DNA of 64,000 nucleotides. Source: Streptomyces viridochromogenes DSM 40736. Its GTDB lineage: Bacteria; Actinomycetota; Actinomycetes; Streptomycetales; Streptomycetaceae. Numbering within the stretch: the stretch's first letter is position 1; every line of letters begins with the position of its first letter. Below the pieces are notes generated by a model. It was not told the DNA's origin and searched no databases. It worked only from the letters and a program-made list of their open reading frames with translations. The position numbers and the translations under genes are program-made. This document shows, piece by piece, positions 1-7,739 of this stretch. The stretch covers positions 303,291 through 367,290 of the forward strand of contig NZ_GG657757.1 of assembly GCF_000158955.1 (NCBI RefSeq), written 5' to 3'.

Positions 1-618
1 GGCCCGTCGGTGTTCCAGGGATACCTGGGTGACGACGGTGCCACCCGGGCCGCGCTGCGCGGCGGCTGGCTGGCCACCGGGGACCTCGGGCACCTGGACT
101 CCGAGGGCTATCTGACGATCACCGGCCGCAAGAAGGACGTCATCATCACCAGCAGCGGCAAGAGCGTCGCCCCGGCCGCCCTGGAACAGCGGCTGCGGAT
201 GCACCCGCTGATCCACCAGGCGGTGGTCGTGGGCGACAACCAGCCCTGTGTCGGCGCCCTGATCACGCTGGATCCGGAGTTCCTCGCGCACTGGCGGGCG
301 GCGCTGGCGCTCCAGGGCGAGATGCGGGAGGCGCGGGAGGAGAACGCGCTGCGGGAGGAGGTCGCGCGGGCCGTGGCGGCGGCCAACAGCGCCGTGTCCC
401 GGTCGGAGTCGATCCGGGTGTTCCGGGTCCTGCCGGAGCCGTTCGACGTGACCAACGGACTGCTGACGCCGTCGATGAAGCTGCGCCGGGACGAGATCGT
501 GCGGCACTACGCGTCCGAGATCGACGCGATGTACCAGTCACGCAGGCGTCCCGGGCGGGCGACGATCACCGCGGACGAAGCGTCGAACTGGGATGACTCG
601 GACAATGTGTTCCGCTGA
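1..618 (+). CDS. Long-chain acyl-CoA ligase (AMP-binding), C-terminal part only
   Basis: The reading frame is open from base 1, so the gene begins left of the window. About 205 C-terminal residues are visible. They contain the A8/A10-type region of ANL-superfamily ligases: GWLATGDLG followed by GYLTITGRKKDVIITSSGK, the hinge and C-terminal subdomain seen in FadD15-like long-chain fatty acyl-CoA synthetases. These enzymes activate fatty acids with ATP and CoA. The segment after that (an Ala/Glu-rich helix, then SMKLRRDEIVRHY) matches the usual tail, where the catalytic lysine of the A10 motif lies near the LTPSMKLRR segment. The C-terminus ends in an acidic stretch. I infer the FadD15 subgroup from overall similarity; the substrate cannot be told. 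Confidence 0.85.
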   Translation, partial: GPSVFQGYLGDDGATRAALRGGWLATGDLGHLDSEGYLTITGRKKDVIITSSGKSVAPAALEQRLRMHPLIHQAVVVGDNQPCVGALITLDPEFLAHWRAALALQGEMREAREENALREEVARAVAAANSAVSRSESIRVFRVLPEPFDVTNGLLTPSMKLRRDEIVRHYASEIDAMYQSRRRPGRATITADEASNWDDSDNVFR

Positions 619-734
619 GCTCGGAGCTGGACGCGTAGCTCTCGCCCCCTCGGGAACACGCAACAGTGGCGACGCAAGAGAAAGGACGACAGCCCTGACG
701 ACAGCCCTTGCTGGCGCCGGGCCGGAAAGGCGAT

Positions 735-1169
735 ATGTCAACCGAGCCGCGTGGGGATGACGCACTGACCTCCGAGGAGATCCCGAGCCGCACGAACAGC
801 TTCGTGGGCGAGCCGCACGACGTGACGGGAGCGCGGCTCGCAGCGGAGGAGTTCTTGCGTGATCTGGCACGCTCCGCACCCCCCTCCGCCCCCGAGTACT
901 GGGACGACATCCTGTTGGTGGTGACGGAACTGGCCGCCAACGCGGTCCAGTACGCGCCGGGTCCGTTCGCGCTGCGGATGCGCCGGACCTTCGACGGGGT
1001 GCATGTGGTCCTGCACGACACCAGCAGCACGGAGCCCGCCCCCCGCCCCTTCGATCCGCGCAGCGGCGGCGGCGGAATCGGCTGGCACCTGATCCACACC
1101 CTGTGCGACCAGGTCAGCGTGGTGGCCGACGACCGCGGGAAGGACGTGCACGTCTTCCTGCCCTGGTGA
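735..1169 (+). CDS. RsbW/SpoIIAB-like ATP-binding protein (anti-sigma regulatory ATPase)
   Basis: A protein of about 144 residues with the HATPase_c fold of bacterial anti-sigma/partner-switching kinases. The N-box is VTELAANAVQYA, and the G-rich ATP lid is SGGGGIGWHLI. Such proteins bind a sigma factor or phosphorylate a STAS-domain antagonist. I chose the ATG at 735 over the upstream in-frame start at 708 because GGAAAGG lies 5 to 11 bases before it. It stands alone between the acyl-CoA ligase and a convergent PRC-barrel gene. The STAS protein at 1928 and the rsbRST operon downstream are plausible partners, but that is inference from position only. Confidence 0.85.
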   Translation: MSTEPRGDDALTSEEIPSRTNSFVGEPHDVTGARLAAEEFLRDLARSAPPSAPEYWDDILLVVTELAANAVQYAPGPFALRMRRTFDGVHVVLHDTSSTEPAPRPFDPRSGGGGIGWHLIHTLCDQVSVVADDRGKDVHVFLPW

Positions 1170-1211
1170 ACCGCGCGTGTCACGGGCGCGATGCGCCCGT
1201 GACCGGTTCGC

Positions 1212-1583
1212 TCAGGCCGAGGCCGTCTCGCGCGGCGGCAGCCGGTCGTAGTAGTCGCCCACGGCGCTCAGGTACTCCCGGTCCCTGGTCTCGCTGTCCG
1301 TCTGGAAGCGAGGTGCCGCCTTGGCGTCTGACCGGCTGCAGGCCAGCATGACCTTGCGGGCCTGCGGGTCGACCGCGGTGACGACTCCGGCCGGTACCAG
1401 GACACTGCGGCCGAACACCCAGACGCCGGTGTCGACGACCAGATGCCGCATGCCGTGCGGGGCCGCCTCCCGGTCCACGTGCCCGATCGTGCCGTCGGTC
1501 ACGGCGACGGTGAACCCGGTCAGGTCCTGCCCCTCGACGTGACCGCTGTCCGGTGCGTACGACCAGATTCTGTCGATGGCCAC
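1212..1583 (-). CDS. PRC-barrel domain protein
   Basis: A protein of about 123 residues. Its first half (YAPDSGHVEGQDLTGFTVAVTDGTIGHVD, paraphrased here by its ends) has the beta-strand pattern of a PRC-barrel, the small domain found in photosynthetic reaction-centre H subunits and in many actinobacterial stress proteins. The second half contains tyrosines and charged residues (DYYDRL) near the C-terminus. The GTG at 1583 is preferred because GGGAGG lies about 10 bases upstream; the longer frame to 1664 has no ribosome site. No enzymatic motif is visible. Function is unknown, although related genes often sit near sigma-B type stress genes, as this one does. Confidence 0.75.
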   Translation of the reverse strand: MAIDRIWSYAPDSGHVEGQDLTGFTVAVTDGTIGHVDREAAPHGMRHLVVDTGVWVFGRSVLVPAGVVTAVDPQARKVMLACSRSDAKAAPRFQTDSETRDREYLSAVGDYYDRLPPRETASA

Positions 1584-1927
1584 GCTGCTCCATCCTCCCT
1601 GGGGGTGTGCGGATCCCTCGAGCCCGGGCGGACGGTTCCCGTCCGCCCCGCTCCACAGCAGCAATTACCCCCCTGCCGCAAGCGCATTCGGCCCACGGCC
1701 CGGCGGTCCGCGGGCTGTCGACGTCCGGGTCTCGGACGGGTTCGCCGCCGGAGGGCATGGAAGGTCTTTTCCGGGGTAATCGCGGGGCGCGGTGAAAACG
1801 GAGAGCGGCAGTGAAGGGAGGCGCATGAGAAACGGCATCAGAGCCCGCCCCAGGACCGGCATCGCCCCGCACCGCGGTCATCCGCAGAGGTGACCTGCCC
1901 AGGCCGTAGCACTTGTTGGAGGTACCC

Positions 1928-2407
1928 GTGCCCCTCGCCCAGAACCCGCTGTCCGTGGAAGTCGAACTGCCCCGGGAGGACGTGGCCCTGATCACGGTCG
2001 ACGGCTACCTGGACGTCGACACCGCGACCGAGTTCCAGGCCCATCTGGCCAACCAACTCCACCACGGCCGACGGCACTTCCTGCTCGACCTCTCGTCCGT
2101 CCCGTTCATGGACTCGTCCGGGATGAACATCATCCTGCGGGTGTACCAGGAGACCCGCGGGGACGGCGGCAGCGTGCACGTCATCAGCCCGACTCCGGCC
2201 GTACGACGCGTGCTGGACCTGACCGGCGTCAGCATCACGGTGCCGATATCGGAGAGCCTGGAAGAGGCCCTGGCCCGTGTCGACGCCGGGCCGGCCGTGA
2301 GCCGGGCTGACGGGTCGACGAAGCGGTGCCCGGGGCACGCCTGCAGGACCGGCGGCGAGTGCCCTCGCTCCGCCTGCCCGACGTCGGTCACCCGCGTGCG
2401 CCGGTGA
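1928..2407 (+). CDS. STAS-domain anti-sigma factor antagonist (SpoIIAA/RsbV-like)
   Basis: About 159 residues. Residues 10-115 form a STAS domain: a short strand region, then LLDLSSVPFMDSSGMNIILR, where the serine of the MDSSG motif is the expected phosphorylation site for an RsbW-type kinase. Dephosphorylated antagonists of this family capture the anti-sigma ATPase and free the sigma factor. The C-terminal ~45 residues are an extra tail with several cysteines (CPGHAC, GGECPRSAC), unusual for the family and possibly metal-binding or redox-active. The GTG start is supported by TTGGAGG five bases upstream. It precedes the rsbRST operon by about 170 bases and may or may not share its promoter. 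Confidence 0.85.
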   Translation: MPLAQNPLSVEVELPREDVALITVDGYLDVDTATEFQAHLANQLHHGRRHFLLDLSSVPFMDSSGMNIILRVYQETRGDGGSVHVISPTPAVRRVLDLTGVSITVPISESLEEALARVDAGPAVSRADGSTKRCPGHACRTGGECPRSACPTSVTRVRR

Positions 2408-2580
2408 CGGCGATGGTCGAAACGCCGTTCGTCGGGACCGAACGCTTGCGGCCGGATCAGGTGTCGTACGAGGTCGGCGCATGGTTAGAGTTGTCGCCCG
2501 GCAAGCGACACAGCGCCGTCTCGTTGCCTGAAGCGGGTTCGGCCGACGCAACGCGGATGAGCGGATGAGGAGAGAACCAG

Positions 2581-3468
2581 GTGCCGGAGCACGAAGCGGA
2601 CGGACAGCTCGCCACGCCCACGCACGAGGTGAGGGACTTCCTGCACCGCCGGCGTGAGCAGATCGCCCAGCGGTGGGCGGACGAGCCCCTGTTCCGCGCC
2701 GTGTTCACCGTCTCGCGTGACGAGGCGGTGGAGGCGGGCAAGGTCGTCGTGGACGCGCTGACCCAGGTGGCGGACTCGGAGCAAGTGGAGGATCCGGACT
2801 CCGCCGGGTTCAGCGCGGTGCGCGAGCAGCTGGGCCGGATGGGCGCCGCCCGCTCGCGCGCCGGGTTGTCGAACACGCAGGTCTCCAGCGAGCTGGCCGC
2901 GCTGCGGCCGCCCGTCGAGAACCTGCTGGCCGCCGATCTGCAGCAGGCGCCGCCCGAGCACCTGCGGGCGTGCTCGACGGTCCTCACCGTACTGATGGGC
3001 ACCCTGCGGCTGGTGGCGATGCAGACGGCGCTGAGCGAGTGGCAGGCGCTCAGCGACCGGCAGCGGATGCAGCTGCTGGAGGTGGCCACCCCCGTCATCC
3101 GGCTGTGGGACGGCATCGTGGCCGTGCCGCTGATCGGAACGCTCGACAGCGCTCGCAGCCAGGTCGTGATGGAGACGCTGCTGAACGCCGTCGTAGAGGA
3201 GCACGCCCGGTTCGCGATCCTCGACATCACCGGCGTTCCGACGGTCGACTCGCTGGTGGCGCAGCATCTGATGAAGACCGTCGCGGCGGCGCGGCTGATG
3301 GGCGCCGAGTGCATCGTCTCGGGCATCCGCCCCGCGATCGCGCAGACCATCGTCCACCTCGGCCTGGACCTGGACGTGATCACTCGCGCGAGCCTCGCCG
3401 ACGCGCTGGGTTACGCGCTGCACCAGCTCGGCGCGGACATCGTGAAGCCAGGTGCGGGTCAGCGGTGA
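2581..3468 (+). CDS. rsbR: Stressosome scaffold/sensor protein RsbR
   Basis: 295 residues: a helical N-terminal sensor domain of the RsbRD/RsbU_N type (about 12-155) followed by a STAS domain (about 165-285). RsbR and RsbS form the large stressosome particle that holds RsbT until stress, when RsbT phosphorylates both and leaves to activate the RsbU phosphatase. By alignment from memory to Bacillus RsbRA, the two phospho-acceptor positions fall at Ser190 (TLDSARS) and Ser224 (TVDSLVA), where Bacillus has threonines. GTG start with GGAGAGAACCAG upstream. Its stop overlaps the rsbS start by four bases (GTGA), so translation is probably coupled. Confidence 0.9.
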   Translation: MPEHEADGQLATPTHEVRDFLHRRREQIAQRWADEPLFRAVFTVSRDEAVEAGKVVVDALTQVADSEQVEDPDSAGFSAVREQLGRMGAARSRAGLSNTQVSSELAALRPPVENLLAADLQQAPPEHLRACSTVLTVLMGTLRLVAMQTALSEWQALSDRQRMQLLEVATPVIRLWDGIVAVPLIGTLDSARSQVVMETLLNAVVEEHARFAILDITGVPTVDSLVAQHLMKTVAAARLMGAECIVSGIRPAIAQTIVHLGLDLDVITRASLADALGYALHQLGADIVKPGAGQR

Positions 3469-3881
3469 GCGACGCCTACTCCGGTCCCGTGACGGGGCAC
3501 GTGCCGGTGCTCCGGCTCGGCGACGTCCTGCTGGTCACGCTCCAGGGGGATCTGCACGACAGCACGGCCCAGCAGCTCCAGCAGGACCTCGCGGAGACCG
3601 TCTCCCGTACCGGGGTGCGCGGTGTCCTGATCGACATCTCGGGCGTGGAGATCGTCGACTCCTTCCTCGGCCGGGTGCTGGCCGAGATCGCCGCGCAGGC
3701 CAAGCTGCTGGCCGCGCGGACCGTGGTGGCCGGTATGCGCCCCGCGGTCGCCATCACGCTGGTGGAACTTGGCCTGACGCTGCCCGGTCTCGGCACCGCG
3801 CTCAGCACCGAGGCGGGCATGGAGCTCCTCTCGCAGCAGGCCCCGTCCCGTCCGGGCGGTCCGCGTCAGGAGAGTCCGTGA
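3465..3881 (+). CDS. rsbS: Stressosome core STAS protein RsbS
   Basis: 138 residues, essentially a single STAS domain. The predicted phosphorylated serine is in DISGVEIVDSFLGR (Ser66 here), equivalent to Ser59 of Bacillus RsbS. The protein forms the stressosome core with RsbR and is a substrate and negative regulator of RsbT. The start is the GTG that overlaps the rsbR stop; the C-terminus is a short Pro/Gly tail. The TGA stop shares one base with the ATG of rsbT, so rsbR-rsbS-rsbT form one translationally coupled operon. Confidence 0.92.
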   Translation: MSDAYSGPVTGHVPVLRLGDVLLVTLQGDLHDSTAQQLQQDLAETVSRTGVRGVLIDISGVEIVDSFLGRVLAEIAAQAKLLAARTVVAGMRPAVAITLVELGLTLPGLGTALSTEAGMELLSQQAPSRPGGPRQESP

Positions 3882-4321
3882 TGCACACTGCCGCGGGCGT
3901 GGAGGCCTGCCTGCCCATCCGGTCCGACATGGACCTGGTGTGGGTGCGACAGCACGTGCGGCAGGCCGCGGCCCGTCTCGGCTTCGGTCTGGTGGACCAG
4001 ACGAAGCTGGTCACGGCGGCCAGTGAGCTGGCCCGCAACACCCTCGTGCACGGCGGTGGCGGACAGATGGCGGCGCAACACGTCAGCAGCCGGGGCTCGC
4101 AGGGGCTCCGGCTGGCCTTCAGCGACGAGGGGCCGGGCATCGCCGACCTGGAGCTGGCGCTCAGCGACGGCTACACCTCCGGTGGCGGTCTGGGCATGGG
4201 TCTGAGCGGTGCGCGGCGCCTGGTCCACGACTTCGAGATCGACAGCGCACCGGGCTCCGGCACCACCGTGCGGGTCACCTGCTGGGTGGTCCGGCCGCCC
4301 CGTCCGCGCGAGGGGGTCTGA
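3881..4321 (+). CDS. rsbT: Switch serine kinase RsbT
   Basis: 146 residues with a complete GHKL ATPase core: N-box ASELARNTLVHGG (about 47-60), G1 box DEGPGI (82-87) and G2 box GGGLGMGLSGARRL. RsbT phosphorylates RsbS and RsbR, and then binds and activates the RsbU phosphatase. The ATG overlaps the rsbS stop by one base, and its TGA overlaps the next ATG at 4321. A GTG three bases upstream is an alternative start. All conserved nucleotide-binding residues appear intact, unlike the damaged homologous half of the following gene. Confidence 0.92.
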   Translation: MHTAAGVEACLPIRSDMDLVWVRQHVRQAAARLGFGLVDQTKLVTAASELARNTLVHGGGGQMAAQHVSSRGSQGLRLAFSDEGPGIADLELALSDGYTSGGGLGMGLSGARRLVHDFEIDSAPGSGTTVRVTCWVVRPPRPREGV

Positions 4322-4720
4322 TGCCCCGCCTGTGGGACGTCCCGGTGCGCGACTCGACCCGGGTGCGCGACACGCGGGTCGCCGCGGAGGAGGCGGCGGC
4401 CCTGGCCGGACTCGACGAGCGAGCGCACCGCGGCCGCCGCGCTGGTCGCGACCGAGCTCGCCACGAACCTGCTGTCTCTAAGGCACGACGAGAGGTGTCA
4501 AGTTACTCATTCGAACGTCGTGGAACCCTCCCGGTGCTTCGGCCGGGCCGCCCGTGCGGGGTCCCGAATGGTGCAAGATCGTCGCGATCGACCACGGGCC
4601 CGGGGCATCGCCGATCTGCGCGCGGCGCTGCGTGACGGTGTTTCCCCGACGCGCTCGCCTTGGCGCCCGGCCCCGGCACGTGTTTGCGGCTTGCCGACGA
4701 TTTCAACCTGCACCAACCAC
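4321..4720 (+). pseudogene. ATPase (RsbT-like) half of an rsbX-type gene, broken by several frameshifts
   Basis: The expected product is an ATPase domain fused to a PP2C phosphatase. Its parts are present in order but in changing frames. From 4321, MPRLWDVPVRDSTRV to about 4420 is frame 1. ERTAAAALVATELATNLL from 4421 is frame 2. CKIVAIDHGPG around 4570-4605 is frame 3. GIADLRAALRDGVS around 4602-4645 is frame 2 again. PGTCLRLADDFNLH around 4666-4708 is frame 1. TTPGRGTVAVARV from about 4712 is frame 3. At least five indels therefore lie within 300 bases, and none was seen in the neighbouring rsbRST genes. The N-box region, G1 box and final strand are all recognisable. Either this half has decayed or the assembly is poor here. 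The ATG overlaps the rsbT stop. Confidence 0.7.
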
Positions 4721-5792
4721 GCCCGGCCGCGGCACGGTCGCGGTGGCCCGTGTGGGCACCACGCAGCGCGGTGACGGCGTGTCCGCCGGACCGGCCGTGA
4801 CGGTGTGGTCCGACGGGGTGTCGGGCGGCTGGGGCGACAGGTCGGGGCCCGGCGCCCCGGACTCGGTGTGGTCCGGGGGCGGGACCTCCGGCTCCGGACG
4901 CTGGCCGTCCGGCGTGCCGGACAGCGCCTCACAGGGCACCACGCCGGCGGGCACCGTGGCCTGCGGCGGCCTGACCGGACACGCGGCGGTGGCCGGCAGG
5001 CCCCTGCCGGGCGGCGCACCCGCGGACAGTGCGGGGTGGGCGGTCGAGCCCGGTCTCCAAGGAGCGCCTGCTCAGGGACCGCCGGACGGCGAGGCGGTTT
5101 CCGGCCGCGGGCTTCCAGGGGACGGTGGGGTCGGGGACGCCGCGCCGTCCGACCCGTCGGGGGAGCACTCCGTGCCGGGCGCCGGTGTGCGGGCCGGTGG
5201 GGTGAACATTCCCTATGCGGGTGCCGAGTTCTCGGGAGACGCCTGGACGTGGGTGCGTTCCGGGGACCTGGTGACGCTGATGCTGGCGGACGGGCTGGGG
5301 CACGGCCCGGAGGCCGCCCGGGCCTCGTCGGCCGCGGTCGCGGCACTGCACCGCTGGGCCCACCTCGGTCCCGCCGAGTCGCTGCGGCAGCTCCACGACG
5401 CCCTGAAGGGCACCCGCGGCGCGGCCGTCGCCCTGGCCCAGCTGGACCTGCGTGCCGGGCGACTGCGGTTCGCCGGCATCGGGAACGTGGGAGCGCGGCT
5501 TCGCACGGGCGGCACCTGGCATCCCCTGCTGTCCCGGCCCGGCATCGTCGGTGTGCACCGTCCCGCCACCCTCCGTGCGGAGGAGGCCGGCTGGACGGGC
5601 GACCCGCTGCTGATCCTGCACACCGACGGCCTGCCCAGCCGCTGGACACCGCCGTCCGACGCCGGCCCGGCCCCGGCCGACCCCGCCGTGACGGCCGCCA
5701 TGACGATACGTGACGCGAGCAGTCCCGCCCGGCCGGTGCGGGACGACACCGCCGTGGCCGTGCTGACTCCGACCCCGCCGGAACACCCATGA
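4554..5792 (+). CDS. PP2C/SpoIIE-type phosphatase domain, rsbX-like (surviving 3' frame)
   Basis: The longest open frame across the damaged gene. Residues before about 55 belong to the scrambled ATPase half. Residues 70-215 are a low-complexity Gly/Pro/Ser/Ala linker. Residues 218-410 are a convincing SpoIIE/PP2C phosphatase domain with metal-binding aspartates in LMLADGLGHGPEAA, LILHTDGLPSRW and RDDTAVAVL. Phosphatases in this position (RsbX) strip phosphates from RsbR/RsbS and reset the stressosome. The true translation start of what remains is unknown; 4554 (GTG) is only the most upstream start of the frame. The stop overlaps the next gene (ATGA). Confidence 0.6.
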   Translation: MRGPEWCKIVAIDHGPGASPICARRCVTVFPRRARLGARPRHVFAACRRFQPAPTTPGRGTVAVARVGTTQRGDGVSAGPAVTVWSDGVSGGWGDRSGPGAPDSVWSGGGTSGSGRWPSGVPDSASQGTTPAGTVACGGLTGHAAVAGRPLPGGAPADSAGWAVEPGLQGAPAQGPPDGEAVSGRGLPGDGGVGDAAPSDPSGEHSVPGAGVRAGGVNIPYAGAEFSGDAWTWVRSGDLVTLMLADGLGHGPEAARASSAAVAALHRWAHLGPAESLRQLHDALKGTRGAAVALAQLDLRAGRLRFAGIGNVGARLRTGGTWHPLLSRPGIVGVHRPATLRAEEAGWTGDPLLILHTDGLPSRWTPPSDAGPAPADPAVTAAMTIRDASSPARPVRDDTAVAVLTPTPPEHP

Positions 5793-7519
5793 TGCGTACT
5801 TGGCAGATCACCACCGTCACCGACGCGGCCCGCGCCCGCATCGCCCTCGCGCGACTGGCCGCGGCGTACGGTGTGCCCACCGTCGAGCGGACCCGGCTCG
5901 CCGCCGCCCTCAGCGCCCACCTGCGGCAGTGCCTCACCAAGGGCGGCACCTGGCTGCTCACCCTGGACATGGCCGGCTCCCCCGCCGAGGAAGGACTGCT
6001 GCACGCCGTGGTGACGCCGTCGCCGGAGGCCTGTGCCGCCGGGGAGCCGCCGTGGGAGGTCACGGTCCCCTGTCCCGAGGCGGCCCGCGCCGCGGAGGAC
6101 GGCGCCGTCGCGAACGACCCCGCGGCCCTCGCGGAGGCGCTGCTCGGCGCCGACGAGGACACGGCCGTGGTGCTGGACAAGCTCTCCGAGCAGGAGGATC
6201 TGGTCGCCTTCCACCGCGAGGAGCTGCACCAGACCAACCAGGGCGTCCTCGCGCTGCACGCGGAGCTGGACGCGGCCGGGCTGGCCCAGCGCGAGGCCTT
6301 CGCCGCCGAGCGCAGCGCCCGGAACGAGGCGGAGAGCGCCCGCCGCAGACTCACGTTCCTCGCGGACGCGAGCGCCGTGCTGACCTCCTCGCTCAACCAC
6401 GAGGAGATCGTGCGCCGGCTACCGGACCTGCTGGTTCCGGAGTACGCGAACAGTGTGGACATCTGGCTGTTCGACCACGAGGAGGACAAGCGCCGGTCGA
6501 CGCCGCACCCGGCCGCCGCCGTGGTCGCGGCCCGCACCGGCCGGCCCCAGTACGCCGCCGACCATCCCGGCGGCCTGCCCGGCGTCGACGACCATCCGCC
6601 GTCGGCGCTCGATCCCGGGCGTCCGCTGCTGTGCGTTCCGCTGCCGACGCGGCGGGCGCCGCTCGGGGTGCTGACCCTGTCGCCGCCCGGCCCCCGCTGG
6701 GACCCGGACGACGCGGTGATGCTGATCGAGCTGACCCGGCGGGCCAGCATCGCGATCGACAACGCCCGGCGTTTCGAACACAACCGCGACATCGCCGAGA
6801 CGCTGCAGCGGGCCCTGCTCACGGATCTCCCGGCCACGCCGGGCCTGAGCCTCGCGGCGCGCTATCTGCCCGCCACCCACGGGCTGAACATCGGCGGTGA
6901 CTGGTACGACGCCTTCCGCCAGCGCGACGGCGGTCTCATCACGGTCATCGGCGACGTGACCGGGCACGGTCTGCACGCGGCCGTCATGATGAGCCAGTTG
7001 CGCACCGCGCTGCGGGCGTACGCCGTGGACGGCGACAGCCCGGGCCGGCTGCTGACCCGGCTGCACCGGTTCCTGCACCATCTGCAGCCGGACCTGTACG
7101 CCACCGCCGTCATCGCGCGGTTCCACCCCGACGAGCCCACGCTGACGTGGGCGGCAGCGGGCCATCCACCGCCGGTGCTGCGGCTGCCCGACGGAACCGT
7201 GCGCACCCTCGACGCCAAACCCGGTGCCATGCTCGGTATCCCCCTCACTCAGGAGATCGCCGACCACACGGTGCGTCTGTCGCCCGGCTCGACGCTCGCG
7301 CTGTACACGGACGGGCTGGTCGAACGGCGCGCGCAGGGCATAGACCCCGGCATCGAGCGGCTGGCGGAGGCACTCGGCGGATTCCGCTCCGCGGAGCTCG
7401 ACGCGGACCTGGAGGGCTCGGCCGACCGGATCCTGCATCCGCTGCTGAGCGACTCCGAGCGCGACGACGACGTGTGTCTCTTGCTGTGTCACCTCCAGGG
7501 GGAGGGCGCCCGGCCCTGA
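5789..7519 (+). CDS. RsbU-like serine phosphatase with GAF domain
   Basis: 576 residues. An N-terminal degenerate ATPase-like region (about 5-130) is followed by a helical coiled-coil segment (about 135-200, rich in Glu/Ala/Arg). A GAF domain follows (about 200-340), then a C-terminal SpoIIE/PP2C phosphatase domain (about 360-570). Metal-site motifs are GGDWYDAF, VIGDVTGHGLHAA, LALYTDGLVERR and DDDVCLLL, all intact. This is the expected output phosphatase of the rsbRST switch, dephosphorylating a STAS antagonist. It overlaps the previous gene by four bases. The N-terminal half may bind RsbT or a signal; that is inference. Confidence 0.85.
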   Translation: MMRTWQITTVTDAARARIALARLAAAYGVPTVERTRLAAALSAHLRQCLTKGGTWLLTLDMAGSPAEEGLLHAVVTPSPEACAAGEPPWEVTVPCPEAARAAEDGAVANDPAALAEALLGADEDTAVVLDKLSEQEDLVAFHREELHQTNQGVLALHAELDAAGLAQREAFAAERSARNEAESARRRLTFLADASAVLTSSLNHEEIVRRLPDLLVPEYANSVDIWLFDHEEDKRRSTPHPAAAVVAARTGRPQYAADHPGGLPGVDDHPPSALDPGRPLLCVPLPTRRAPLGVLTLSPPGPRWDPDDAVMLIELTRRASIAIDNARRFEHNRDIAETLQRALLTDLPATPGLSLAARYLPATHGLNIGGDWYDAFRQRDGGLITVIGDVTGHGLHAAVMMSQLRTALRAYAVDGDSPGRLLTRLHRFLHHLQPDLYATAVIARFHPDEPTLTWAAAGHPPPVLRLPDGTVRTLDAKPGAMLGIPLTQEIADHTVRLSPGSTLALYTDGLVERRAQGIDPGIERLAEALGGFRSAELDADLEGSADRILHPLLSDSERDDDVCLLLCHLQGEGARP

Positions 7520-7739
7520 CGGAAGGGCCGGTTCTGCGGGGTCTGTGCACGCGTTCTTCACGCCGGCCTGGTGCTTTTCGGCCACGGGGCGGGCATGGTG
7601 GTGATCGACGTGTTCGTCTGCCTGCCGCGTCCGGCTGGCGTGCCGGTCCGGGACGCGATGGGATCGATGGGGTGCGAACCAGCGATCCAGGGGCAGTCGA
7701 AAGGCGTTCGAGGCAGACCGCCTGGAGCCGCAGAAAGGG

